Source: Stenotrophomonas acidaminiphila
GTDB taxonomy: Bacteria > Pseudomonadota > Gammaproteobacteria > Xanthomonadales > Xanthomonadaceae
Assembly (NCBI RefSeq): GCF_001431595.1
Contig: NZ_LDJO01000047.1
Coordinates: 1-33,112, forward strand
Direction: 5' to 3'
DNA length: 33,112 nucleotides
In this document: positions 10,933 to 19,618 of the stretch, one piece after another
Numbering within the stretch: position 1 is the stretch's first letter
How the letters are laid out: each line of letters begins with the position of its first letter
Translations under genes and position numbers: made by a program
Notes under the pieces: model-generated
Databases searched by the model: none
Told to the model about the DNA's origin: nothing
The model's input: the letters and a program-made list of their open reading frames with translations, nothing else

Positions 10933-11796
10933 TCAGCGCAGCGGCCCGGGGTACGTGCGCCCTTCGCGCAGCGGCCGGAAATAGCCGGCTTCGGCGTAGA
11001 AGGCGTCGTCCTGCCGCGGCTGCCAGCCCGGCACCCCGGCCAGCGGCAGCGGACGCAGCTGCAGCGGATCGCCGAGGATCTCGCCGGCGGCTATCGCCGC
11101 GGCCACGCGCGCCACGCAGGCCGCATCGTCCGTGCCCTGCACCGCCACGCAGCGCCCGACCAGGCGCCGCCCGGGTACCAGCGCCTGCTCCATCAGCGCG
11201 TGCCCGATCACCGCGGCCACGCCGATGCCGCCGTCATGCCAGCGCGCGGCCTGCGCGGCGAACAGCGCGTGCCAGCGATGGCCATCCCACAGCGGCAGCA
11301 GGGCCGGATCGGCAATGCGCACGATCACCCCGCATTCGTCGAACTGGGGCAGCGCCTGCTGCGCACGGTTGCGCCGCTGCGGACCCATCGCGTCGATATG
11401 CAGGCACTGGCGCGCGTTGAGCGCCGACTTGATCGCCGGGAAACGCGCCCAGACCAGCGCGTTGAACAGGTCGTGCCAGTTCTCCGGGCGGGTGGCGATG
11501 CGCCCCTGCGCGGCGATGCGCGTTTCATAGTGCAGGCCATCGCCGAGCAGCGCCTTGTCCTGCACCACGAAGCGCCGCCCAGGCAGCGGCAGCGCCGCGT
11601 TGAGCGCATCGATATCCGGCCATTCCGTCGCCACCAGCAGCGTGCGGTGAGCGGCATCGCACTCCAGCAACGGATGCCCGAAACACGCCGGATCGACCTG
11701 CCCGCGCGGCGGCGCGACGAAGCGCCGCCGATCCGGACCGATGCCAGCGCCGGCATCGTCCTGCGCCGCGCGCGCGCCACGCGGCTGGCCGGTCAC
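10933..11796 (-). CDS. DUF3025 family protein
   Basis: Function unknown. The 287-residue product carries the conserved DUF3025 core, with [16 protein letters not shown] followed by IKSALNARQ (about 104–128) and DECGVIVR further on. It lacks a signal peptide or membrane helices, so it is probably cytosolic. The start is GTG at 11796, which overlaps the rimO stop codon as GTGA. AAGGTG lies six bases before it inside the end of rimO, so translation is probably coupled to rimO. No other in-frame start would keep the conserved core. The frame ends convergent to greB. Confidence 0.85.
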   Translation of the reverse strand: MTGQPRGARAAQDDAGAGIGPDRRRFVAPPRGQVDPACFGHPLLECDAAHRTLLVATEWPDIDALNAALPLPGRRFVVQDKALLGDGLHYETRIAAQGRIATRPENWHDLFNALVWARFPAIKSALNARQCLHIDAMGPQRRNRAQQALPQFDECGVIVRIADPALLPLWDGHRWHALFAAQAARWHDGGIGVAAVIGHALMEQALVPGRRLVGRCVAVQGTDDAACVARVAAAIAAGEILGDPLQLRPLPLAGVPGWQPRQDDAFYAEAGYFRPLREGRTYPGPLR

Positions 11797-13154
11797 AGCA
11801 CCTTGAGGTCGAACGGCGTGGCGCCCGGCTTGACGAGCGCGTCGCCGAACAGGTCGTGCTCATCGCTGTCGGTGATTTCCACGTCGACGAAATCGCCCAC
11901 GCGCAGCCCCGCCGCGTCGGCATTCTGGATATGCACCAGGCCGTCGATCTCAGGCGCATCGGCCTTGGAGCGCGCCACCGCGATGCCGTCCTCGATGGCG
12001 TCCACCAGGCATTGCTGCACGCTGCCGACCTTGGCCTCGAGCCTGGCCGCGGAAATGGCCGCCTGCTTCTCCATGAAGCGCGCCAGACGCTCCTGCTTCA
12101 CTGCTTCAGGCACCGGGTCCGGCAGCTGGTTGGCGGTCGCCCCTTCCACCGGCGAGTAGGCGAAGGCGCCGACGCGGTCGAGCTGGGCGGCATCGAGGAA
12201 CTCGAGCAGCTGCTCGAACTCGGCCTCGGTCTCGCCCGGGAAGCCGACGATGAAGGTCGAGCGCACGGTGATGTCCGGGCAGGTTTCGCGCCAGCGCAGC
12301 ACCCGTTCCAGGGTCTTGTCGACCGCGCCCGGGCGCTTCATCAGCTTGAGGATGCGCGGGCTGGCGTGCTGGAACGGGATGTCCAGGTACGGCAGGACCC
12401 TGCCCTCGGCCATCAGCGGCACGATGTCGTCCACGTGCGGATACGGGTAGACGTAGTGCAGGCGGCTCCATGCGTCCAGCTCGGACAGGCCCTCGCACAG
12501 CGCCTTCATGCGCGTGGCGTACTCCCTGCCGCGCCAGGTGCCCGGCGCGTACTTGCGGTCCACGCCGTAGGCCGAGGTGTCCTGCGACACCACCAGCAGT
12601 TCGCGCACGCCGCCCTTGACCAGGCGCTCGGCCTCGCGCAGCACGTCCTCCACCGGGCGCGACACCAGGTCGCCGCGCATCGACGGGATGATGCAGAAGC
12701 TGCAGCGGTGGTTGCAGCCCTCGGAAATCTTCAGGTAGGCATAGTGGCGCGGGGTCAGCTTGATCCCGTAATCCGGCACCAGGTCCACGAACGGGTCGTG
12801 CCTGGGCGGCAGCGCGGCATGCACCGCGTCCATCACGCTGGTGTAATCCTGCGGCCCGGACACCGACAGTACGTCCGGGTACTGCTCGCGGATCATCTCC
12901 GACTTCTTGCCCAGGCAGCCGGTGACGATGACCTTGCCGTTCTCGTTCATCGCCTCGCCGATGGCGTCCAGCGATTCGGCCACGGCCGAGTCGATGAAGC
13001 CGCAGGTATTGACCACCACGACGTCGGCCGAGTCGTAGGACGGCACGATGTCGTAGCCCTCCACCCGCAACTGGGTGAGGATACGCTCGGAATCGACGAG
13101 GGCCTTCGGGCAGCCAAGGCTGACGAAGCCGACTTTGGGGTTCAGCTGGGACAT
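11793..13154 (-). CDS. rimO: Ribosomal protein uS12 methylthiotransferase RimO
   Basis: A radical-SAM enzyme that adds a methylthio group to the conserved Asp of ribosomal protein S12. The 453-residue product has the N-terminal UPF0004 domain with cluster cysteines 15 ([12 protein letters not shown]), 51 (NTCGFID) and 80 (TGCLGKK). The radical-SAM CxxxCxxC is at 147–154 ([10 protein letters not shown]), followed by [14 protein letters not shown]-terminal TRAM domain includes [21 protein letters not shown]. The SLGCPK and IPSMRG motifs separate RimO from MiaB. The ATG at 13154 is the natural start; a TATAAT box lies 60 bases upstream. Overlaps the DUF3025 start by four bases. Confidence 0.96.
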   Translation of the reverse strand: MSQLNPKVGFVSLGCPKALVDSERILTQLRVEGYDIVPSYDSADVVVVNTCGFIDSAVAESLDAIGEAMNENGKVIVTGCLGKKSEMIREQYPDVLSVSGPQDYTSVMDAVHAALPPRHDPFVDLVPDYGIKLTPRHYAYLKISEGCNHRCSFCIIPSMRGDLVSRPVEDVLREAERLVKGGVRELLVVSQDTSAYGVDRKYAPGTWRGREYATRMKALCEGLSELDAWSRLHYVYPYPHVDDIVPLMAEGRVLPYLDIPFQHASPRILKLMKRPGAVDKTLERVLRWRETCPDITVRSTFIVGFPGETEAEFEQLLEFLDAAQLDRVGAFAYSPVEGATANQLPDPVPEAVKQERLARFMEKQAAISAARLEAKVGSVQQCLVDAIEDGIAVARSKADAPEIDGLVHIQNADAAGLRVGDFVDVEITDSDEHDLFGDALVKPGATPFDLKVL

Positions 13155-13213
13155 GGGGTCTGGCGGTTCTGTAAGGCCGGGGCCGGAATGGCCGCGGGGC
13201 CGTGAGGGCGGCG

Positions 13214-13219
13214 ATTATA
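13214..13219 (-). promoter_or_regulatory. Candidate -10 box of rimO
   Basis: The minus strand reads TATAAT at 13219–13214, a perfect consensus in a very GC-rich stretch, 60 bases from the rimO ATG. No clear -35 hexamer is seen. Confidence 0.5.
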
Positions 13220-13296
13220 CCGGCCGGGTGCCGGCGCTACCCGGCAGCGGCCTTAACATGGGCATCGACCATTCCCCGCGCGCCACGGAGTCGCCC

Positions 13297-13956
13297 ATGA
13301 ACCACTGGATCACCCTCGCAACCGCCCATGGCCCGGTACGCGCCTGGCAGGCCCTGCCCGACGGCCCCGCGCGTGGCGGGCTGGTGGTGATCCAGGAGAT
13401 CTTCGGCGCCAACGCCCATGTCCGCCACGTCGCCGACCAGTACGCAGGCGAGGGCTACGCGGTGCTGGCCCCCTCCTTCTTCGACCCGATCGAACCGGGG
13501 CTGGAGCTGGACTACGACGCCGCCGGCACCGCCCGGGGCAAGGCGCTGGTGGACGCGCTGGGCGTGGACCGCGCCGTGGACATCGTCGATGCCGCCGCGC
13601 GCGCCCTGTCCGGCCACGGCAAGGTCGGGACCGTGGGTTACTGCTGGGGCGGCACCATCGCCCTGCTCGCCGCGCAGCGGCTTGGCCTGCCCTCGGCCAG
13701 CTATTACGGCGCACGCAACGTGCCGTTCCTGGATGCGCCGTTCAAGGCCCCGGCGATCTTCCATTTCGGCGCGCAGGACCCCTCGATCCCACCGGCCGCC
13801 GTTGCAGCGCACCGTGAAAAGCAACCGTCGATGCAGGTATACGTGTACCCGGCCGGCCACGCCTTCAACCGCGAGGTCGGCGCGCATTACCACGCTCCGA
13901 GCGCCGCGCTGGCGCGCGAACGCACCTTGGCCTTCCTCAGCGAGAACCTGCGATGA
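13297..13956 (+). CDS. Dienelactone hydrolase family protein
   Basis: An alpha/beta hydrolase of the DLH family. The founding enzyme opens dienelactone in chlorocatechol breakdown, but many family members have other substrates. The 219-residue product has the Cys nucleophile elbow GYCWGGT, the acid Asp in FGAQDPSIP and the His in YPAGHAFNRE near the C-terminus, making a Cys-Asp-His triad. IQEIFGANAHVRHVAD near the N-terminus is a DLH hallmark. The ATG at 13297 has CGGAG seven bases upstream and gives MNHWITLATAHGPVRAW. The stop overlaps the start of the HIT gene by four bases (ATGA). No aromatic-degradation genes are nearby, so a catabolic role is not supported by context. Confidence 0.9.
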   Translation: MNHWITLATAHGPVRAWQALPDGPARGGLVVIQEIFGANAHVRHVADQYAGEGYAVLAPSFFDPIEPGLELDYDAAGTARGKALVDALGVDRAVDIVDAAARALSGHGKVGTVGYCWGGTIALLAAQRLGLPSASYYGARNVPFLDAPFKAPAIFHFGAQDPSIPPAAVAAHREKQPSMQVYVYPAGHAFNREVGAHYHAPSAALARERTLAFLSENLR

Positions 13957-14375
13957 CCGAAGTTGTGACGTCCGATTTCGAGCTTGACACCCGCCTTGCC
14001 GCCGACAGCGTCCTGATCGCCGACGGCCCGCTGTCCCAGATCCGCCTGATGAACGACGACCGCTTCCCCTGGGTCGTGCTGGTCCCGCGCGTCCCCGGCG
14101 CCAGCGAGTGGATCGACCTGGACGGCAGCCAGCAGCGCCTGCTGCTGGCCGAGATCAACCAGGTCTCGCGCCACCTGAAGCAGAAGCCCAATGTCACCAA
14201 GCTCAACATCGGCGCGCTGGGCAACATCGTGCCGCAGCTGCACATCCACCTGGTCGGCCGCCACGAAGGCGATGCCGCCTGGCCCGGCCCGGTCTGGGGC
14301 AGCGGCCCGGCGCAGCGCTTCGACCCCGGGGTGCTGGCCGAGCGTGTCGAAATCTGGCGCCAGCGGCTACGATAG
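13953..14375 (+). CDS. HIT domain protein
   Basis: Histidine-triad proteins are nucleotidyl hydrolases or transferases. The 140-residue product has VLVPRVPGASEWIDL as the nucleotide-side strand, LNIGALGNIVPQLHIHLVGR with the triad region at 95–99, and DAAWPGPVWG after it. The first triad position is Gln95, with His97 (the presumed nucleophile) and His99 retained: Q-x-H-x-H rather than H-x-H-x-H. The ATGA overlap with the hydrolase gene suggests translational coupling. The substrate is unknown. Confidence 0.9.
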   Translation: MTEVVTSDFELDTRLAADSVLIADGPLSQIRLMNDDRFPWVVLVPRVPGASEWIDLDGSQQRLLLAEINQVSRHLKQKPNVTKLNIGALGNIVPQLHIHLVGRHEGDAAWPGPVWGSGPAQRFDPGVLAERVEIWRQRLR

Positions 14376-14405
14376 CCGCCACTTCATCCAAGGACCCGCA
14401 AGTCG

Positions 14406-14573
14406 ATGCGCTCCAACCTGATCGCCGCCCTGATCCTGATCATCGTCGGCCTGTTCTTCCTGGCCAAGAACCTGGGCTGGATCAACGGCAACATCGGCTC
14501 GATGCTGGCCACCTGGTGGCCGGCCATCCTGGTGGCCGTGGGCATCGGCATGCTGTTCGGGCGCGGCAAGTAG
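14406..14573 (+). CDS. Small two-helix membrane protein (LiaI/LiaF-like transmembrane region)
   Basis: A 55-residue protein starting MRSNLIAALILIIVGLFFLA and ending in GIGMLFGRGK. It consists almost wholly of two hydrophobic helices (about 5–20 and 37–51) joined by a short loop containing NLGWINGNIGS and a TWWP motif. This layout matches the LiaI–LiaF-like transmembrane region (DUF5668) found in small envelope proteins. AAGGA lies about 12 bases upstream of the ATG. It follows the HIT gene after 30 bases, so it probably belongs to the same transcript. A strong terminator closes the unit. The function is unknown. Confidence 0.75.
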   Translation: MRSNLIAALILIIVGLFFLAKNLGWINGNIGSMLATWWPAILVAVGIGMLFGRGK

Positions 14574-14597
14574 GCCCCGGCAACCGGTGGAAACACG

Positions 14598-14623
14598 AAG
14601 GGCGCGGAATTCCGCGCCCTTTT
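14598..14623 (+). terminator. Bidirectional Rho-independent terminator
   Basis: A perfect 24-bp palindrome (14598–14621) with arms AAGGGCGCGG and CCGCGCCCTT around AATT. It lies between the small membrane protein gene (+) and dcd (-), which converge. T-runs are formed on both strands, so it can stop transcription from either side. Confidence 0.9.
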
Positions 14624-14645
14624 CGCCTGCAGCAGGGTCCCGCGC

Positions 14646-15218
<573 letters not shown>

Positions 15219-15269
15219 TCGATGTTCCTGGTGGCGATGGAACCCGGCCCGCAGGCCGGAGGGACAGCG

Positions 15270-15297
15270 ATTCTAGCCCAAGCCCGGCGCCTGGCAT
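15270..15297 (-). promoter_or_regulatory. Probable dcd promoter
   Basis: On the minus strand ATGCCA (15297–15292) and TAGAAT (15275–15270) are spaced 16 bases apart, giving a transcript start about 45 bases before the dcd ATG. Assigned by eye. Confidence 0.5.
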
Positions 15298-15324
15298 GGC
15301 CGCCGGCTCGTCGCGGCAGCCGGT

Positions 15325-16176
15325 TCAGACCAGCGAGGAAACGATCGGAATGCCCGCCCGCGGACGCTTGCCCAGTTCCTCGACCATGCGCCGCGCCGCG
15401 GCCACATAGGCTTTGGCGGCCGCCGAATCAGGCGCTGCCGCCACGATCGGGGTGCCGGCGTCGCCCTGCTCGCGGATGCCGATCTCCAGCGGCAGCGAAC
15501 CCAGCAGCGGCACGCCGTACTGGGCAGCCATGCGCTGGCCACCGCCTTCGCCGAACAGGTGCTCGACGTGGCCGCAGCTGGAGCAGGTGTGCACCGCCAT
15601 GTTCTCGATGATGCCCAGCACCGGCACTTCGACCTTCTCGAACATCTTCAGCGCCTTGCGCGCATCCAGGGTGGCGATGTCCTGCGGCGTGGTCACGATC
15701 ACCGCACCGGCCACCGGGATCTTCTGCGCCAGGGTCAGCTGGATGTCGCCGGTGCCCGGCGGCAGGTCGACCAGCAGGTAGTCCAGGTCGTCCCAGCGGG
15801 TGTCGTTGAACAACTGGGTCAGCGCCGACGTCGCCATCGGCCCGCGCCAGATCATCGGCGAATCCTGTTCGACCAGGAACCCGATCGACATGGTCTCCAC
15901 CCCGAACGCCCGCATCGGTTCGATCGACTTGTTGTCCGGGCTCTCCGGACGCCCGCTGAGCCCCAGCATCGCAGGCATGCTGGGACCGTAGATGTCGGCG
16001 TCCAGCACCCCGACCCGCGCGCCCAGCTGCTGCAGCGCCACGGCCAGGTTCACCGCCGTCGTCGACTTGCCGACCCCGCCCTTGCCGGAGCCCACGGCAA
16101 TGACGTTGCGGATGCGGGGATGGGGCGAAAGACCCTTCTGGACGCGGTGGGCACCTGCACGAACGGACTGACTCAC
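15325..16176 (-). CDS. apbC: Iron-sulfur cluster carrier protein ApbC/Mrp
   Basis: A P-loop NTPase that carries and delivers Fe-S clusters in the cytosol. The product has 283 residues from the GTG at 16176. It shows the deviant Walker A GKGGVGKST, DADIYGPSMP, the DLPPGTGD switch region, and the cluster-binding CxxC in HTCSSCGHVEHLF. It is the short form: the N-terminal FSCA/MIP18-like domain of E. coli Mrp (369 residues) is absent. The GTG at 16176 is preferred over the TTG two codons upstream because AGAGG sits seven bases before it and only one base before the TTG. It is divergent from the TonB receptor gene. Confidence 0.93.
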   Translation of the reverse strand: MSQSVRAGAHRVQKGLSPHPRIRNVIAVGSGKGGVGKSTTAVNLAVALQQLGARVGVLDADIYGPSMPAMLGLSGRPESPDNKSIEPMRAFGVETMSIGFLVEQDSPMIWRGPMATSALTQLFNDTRWDDLDYLLVDLPPGTGDIQLTLAQKIPVAGAVIVTTPQDIATLDARKALKMFEKVEVPVLGIIENMAVHTCSSCGHVEHLFGEGGGQRMAAQYGVPLLGSLPLEIGIREQGDAGTPIVAAAPDSAAAKAYVAAARRMVEELGKRPRAGIPIVSSLV

Positions 16177-16476
16177 CAGCAAACCTCTGCGCTGAAAAAT
16201 GCGTCAACTATAGCGCGCTGGCTGCCCTCTCCCCTCTGCCACCCGGCAGTCCCACCCACATAGGATTTTTAAAATACCAACAAATCAATAACTTAAGTTG
16301 CCAACACAACCCACAAGCAGGGGCAGTACTGAAAGATCGAGACATACGAGTGCAATTACACCAAGTCTTCGTTAAAGTCAGGTTACGCTCAGCTTCGTCG
16401 GGCTAGGGGGTCTGGATATGACCCTCACCGGACCCAAAGCCGGGCAGTCACTTTCAGCCACGCAGGGGATACATAA
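16177..16476 (+). other. Leader and promoter region of the TonB receptor gene, AT-rich
   Basis: A 300-base gap between the divergent apbC and receptor genes. Bases 16262–16310 are strikingly AT-rich for this genome, and two GTTA elements (GTTAAAGT and GTTACGCT, 16371–16389) follow. A small hairpin GGGTC/GACCC lies at 16408–16424. I see no gene and cannot place a promoter with certainty; a long untranslated leader is likely. AGGGGA lies eight bases before the GTG start. Confidence 0.5.
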
Positions 16477-19281
16477 GTGAAGACCCGTAACACGAACTCC
16501 TTCAAGCGCAGCACGCTGACCAGCGCTTTGCTGACCGCGATTCTTGTTCCAGCCGCAGCGATGGCCCAGGACGACACATCTGCCGCTAAAACGCTCGATA
16601 AGGTCACTGTAACGGGCTCGCTGATCCCACAGACCCAGATTGAAACCGCCACCCCGGTGACCGTCATCAGTGCCGAGGACATCAAGGCGCGTGGCTTCAG
16701 CTCGGTCACCGAAGTGCTGCAGAAGAACTCCATGTCGACGGGTGGCGTTCAAGGCGCCCAGACCTCCGCATCTTTCACCCAGGGCGCTGAAACCGTCAGC
16801 CTCTTCGGCCTGCCGCCGGGCTACGTCAAATACCTGATTGACGGCCGCCCCATGTCCAACTACCCGGCGCTGTACAACGGCAGCGACACCTTCAACAACA
16901 TCAGCGGCATTCCGGTCGACCTGATCGAGCGCATCGAGATCCTGCCGGGTGGCCAGTCTTCGCTCTATGGTTCAGACGCAATCGCCGGCGTTATCAATGT
17001 CATCCTGAAAAAGTCGATGGATGGTGCGGTATTCACGATCCGTGGCGGCGGCTACTCAGAGGGCGGTGGCGGCAGCTTCCGTGCCAGCATCGCCGATGGC
17101 TGGACTTCGGCCGACGGCCGGGTCAGTGTCCTTGGCGGCATCCAGCACGAGGAGCGCGATCCGATCTGGGGCTACCAGCGCGATCTGACCAAGCAGTTCA
17201 ATCCGAACGGTTATTCGCCCGCGCTGGCGAGCCGTGACTTCCTCATCTACAGCCCCTTCACCAGCTACAAATTCCTTGACCCGAACAACTGCCAGAACGT
17301 GACGGGCCTGTTCGGTGGAACCGAGGGCCTGCAGAACCGCCCTGGATTCGGCGATGGCAAGTATTGCGGTTCGTTTAACACTGCGGGCTACCGCACGATC
17401 ATGAACGAGAAGACTTCGACGCAGGCCTATATCCATGGCACGTTCGACGTCAATGACAACATGCAGCTGTACGCCGACGCGCTCTACAGCTACGACCAGG
17501 TCAAGTATCACTCCGGTTCGGGTTATCTCTGGTGGGGCACCGGTGCCGATTTCGGCTATTTCTACGACCCGAACCTGGACGACCTGCTGAATTTGCAGCG
17601 CGCCTTCGCTCCGGAAGAGATGGGCCCGGGCGGATTCAACAACACGATGTCCCGCGACAAGAGCAAGTCGTTGCGCGTGACGTTCGGCGCCAAGGGCGCA
17701 TTCGGTGGCTCGAACTGGGATTACGACCTCGGCGGCACCTATACCGAATACAAGCTGGATGAAAACAGCTTCGTCCGTTACGCCGAGGCAGCGGACAATT
17801 TCTTCATCAATCGTGTACTGGGTCCGCAGCAGGGCCTGGACCCGTACTACGATGCATATCCGGTGTTCACCCCGAACTACGCGGCGTTCTACCGGCCCAT
17901 TACTCCCGAGGAGTTCGCCAGCTTCACCGGCCGCGCCATTACCAAGAGCAAGACCTCGGATAGCATGATCCGCGCCCAGGTGACCAACGGCACGCTTTTC
18001 ACCCTGTCGGGTGGTGATGCCGGACTGGCCGTTGTTGCGGAATTCGGCAAGCAGAAGTGGGACTACAACCCGGATCCTGGCTACCTGGATGGTTCCATCT
18101 GGGGGCAGACGTCCGTTGCCGGCGGTGGTGACCGTGACCGTTATGCCGTGACGTCCGAGCTGCGCCTGCCGATCTGGGAGCCTCTGACCATCTCGCTGTC
18201 GGGCCGCTATGATGCGTTCAAGGCCGGAAGCCGCACCATCGACAAGCCCACCTACGCCGTGAGCTTCGAGTATCGCCCGTTCGATTCGCTGCTGGTTCGC
18301 GGCAAGTACGGCACTGCCTTCCGCGCCCCGACGCTCTCCGACCTGTACCAGGGCAACAGCGGCTATTACAGCTCCGTCCCTGATTATTATCAGTGCTCGA
18401 AGATCGGTTTCGGCCCGGACAATATTGATGCCTGCCCCGCGGCCCTTTCCAATCGCCAGTTCTTTGGCACCCAGTCTGGCAACGAGGACCTGAAGCCGAT
18501 CAATGCCGACGTATGGAGTGCCGGCGTGGTCTGGTCGCCGGTCGACCGTATGGCCCTGACCGTTGACTACTTCAACTGGGACATCAGCGATGAAGTCACC
18601 CAGCAGAGCTCCAACGGCCTGTCGCTGCAGGACTATCGCTGCCGCACCGGCATTGATGACATCAACTCGCCGCTGTGCCAGAGCACCCTGTCGCAGGTCA
18701 CCCGCAATGCCGCTGGCATGATTACGGCGATCTATACGCCCAAGATCAATGTGTCCAACCAGCAACTGGAAGCCATCAACGCATCGTTCAATTACGGCTA
18801 CGATTTCGGCAACTGGGGTGATCTGAACTTGCGCACCAGCTTCACCCAGAAGCTGCGTCACAAGTACCAGCAGTATGCTGAAGACAGCTACGTCGACCTG
18901 CTCAACAATCCTTACTGGAGCGCAGATCCGAAGCGCAAGGCCGATGGCTCGCTGACCTGGCAGAAGGGTAATTTCTCCGCAACGTGGTATGTCAACTGGT
19001 TCGACGCAACCCCGAACTACGCTGCAACCATCAGCGACAAGGGCTATGCAGGCAACCGGGCGCAGAAATTCGGCTCGTACAGCCGCCACAACGCCAGCGT
19101 TTCCTACCGTCTGTTCGACGGCATGGACCTGTCGCTCATGGTCAACAACGTGTTCAACAAGATGCCGCCGTATGACTTCTCGTACCCCGGCACCTCGAGT
19201 GCGCCGTACAACTCGTACAATTTCGACGTATATGGCCGCGCCTACTACATCGAAATGCGCTATGCATTTGGCAACAAGTAA
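16477..19281 (+). CDS. TonB-dependent outer membrane receptor
   Basis: Imports an unknown substrate across the outer membrane using TonB/ExbBD energy. The 934-residue product starts at a GTG with AGGGGA upstream. Its signal peptide is cleaved near AMA-Q (30/31). A TonB-box-like segment DKVTVTGSLI is at 41–50, then a plug domain (about 57–175) with ATPVTVISAEDIKARGF, IDGRPM, IERIEILPGGQSSLYGSDAIAGVINVI. The 22-strand barrel fills the rest and includes GKYGTAFRAPTLSDLY, PINADVWSAGVVW and NNVFNKMPPYD. Six cysteines lie in the barrel region, perhaps bridging outer loops. The end is YAFGNK, so the usual terminal aromatic residue is three positions in. A strong terminator follows. The converging neighbour is a TPR-sulfotransferase; the substrate is not deducible. 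Confidence 0.95.
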   Translation: MKTRNTNSFKRSTLTSALLTAILVPAAAMAQDDTSAAKTLDKVTVTGSLIPQTQIETATPVTVISAEDIKARGFSSVTEVLQKNSMSTGGVQGAQTSASFTQGAETVSLFGLPPGYVKYLIDGRPMSNYPALYNGSDTFNNISGIPVDLIERIEILPGGQSSLYGSDAIAGVINVILKKSMDGAVFTIRGGGYSEGGGGSFRASIADGWTSADGRVSVLGGIQHEERDPIWGYQRDLTKQFNPNGYSPALASRDFLIYSPFTSYKFLDPNNCQNVTGLFGGTEGLQNRPGFGDGKYCGSFNTAGYRTIMNEKTSTQAYIHGTFDVNDNMQLYADALYSYDQVKYHSGSGYLWWGTGADFGYFYDPNLDDLLNLQRAFAPEEMGPGGFNNTMSRDKSKSLRVTFGAKGAFGGSNWDYDLGGTYTEYKLDENSFVRYAEAADNFFINRVLGPQQGLDPYYDAYPVFTPNYAAFYRPITPEEFASFTGRAITKSKTSDSMIRAQVTNGTLFTLSGGDAGLAVVAEFGKQKWDYNPDPGYLDGSIWGQTSVAGGGDRDRYAVTSELRLPIWEPLTISLSGRYDAFKAGSRTIDKPTYAVSFEYRPFDSLLVRGKYGTAFRAPTLSDLYQGNSGYYSSVPDYYQCSKIGFGPDNIDACPAALSNRQFFGTQSGNEDLKPINADVWSAGVVWSPVDRMALTVDYFNWDISDEVTQQSSNGLSLQDYRCRTGIDDINSPLCQSTLSQVTRNAAGMITAIYTPKINVSNQQLEAINASFNYGYDFGNWGDLNLRTSFTQKLRHKYQQYAEDSYVDLLNNPYWSADPKRKADGSLTWQKGNFSATWYVNWFDATPNYAATISDKGYAGNRAQKFGSYSRHNASVSYRLFDGMDLSLMVNNVFNKMPPYDFSYPGTSSAPYNSYNFDVYGRAYYIEMRYAFGNK

Positions 19282-19298
19282 TTAATCGCACCACCAGT

Positions 19299-19331
19299 AA
19301 AAAGGCCCCGTCCACGTGACGGGGCCTTTTT
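19299..19331 (+). terminator. Rho-independent terminator after the receptor gene
   Basis: AAAAAGGCCCCGTC (19299–19312) pairs perfectly with GACGGGGCCTTTTT (19318–19331) around a 5-base loop, 18 bases after the receptor stop. The A-run on the left arm makes it active on both strands. Confidence 0.95.
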
Positions 19332-19618
19332 CATGTCTACACCTGCTGGATTCGAATTGACGCTTCTTGCAGGAAAGGGAATGTTGAATGAATCAATCCC
19401 AGGTCCATGCAACGGGATTGCTCAATGGTCACGCAAGATCATCGCCCTGAACATATTCGACCCATTGCAGAACCAACCGGCCACCCCGGGCTTGCACTGA
19501 AACAACTGACCACCGACCGCCAAGGCCTATCCAAGGAGGACAACCAGCACTGACACACAACTCCGTCCTGCCGGTCCTGCCGGTCCTGCAGGACATTTCT
19601 GCGGTGAATGAAGACCAT
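19332..19618. other. Intergenic region between convergent receptor and sulfotransferase genes
   Basis: Holds no convincing gene. It is less GC-rich than most of the window. A perfect AAGGAGG lies near 19534 but no start codon follows at a usable distance. The only structured part is the triple 9-mer listed separately. Confidence 0.5.
19565..19591 (+). repeat. Three tandem 9-bp repeats
   Basis: GTCCTGCCG at 19565–19573 and 19574–19582, then GTCCTGCAG at 19583–19591. They lie 28 bases beyond the stop codon of the sulfotransferase gene. The copy number could vary by slippage; no function is known. Confidence 0.7.

Noticed and set aside
16408..16424. Small GGGTC/GACCC hairpin ahead of the receptor as a riboswitch
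   Set aside because: The stem is only five pairs and no conserved riboswitch core is recognisable.
17056..19089. A 677-codon minus-strand frame inside the receptor gene
   Set aside because: Antisense shadow of the receptor, which has full family features.
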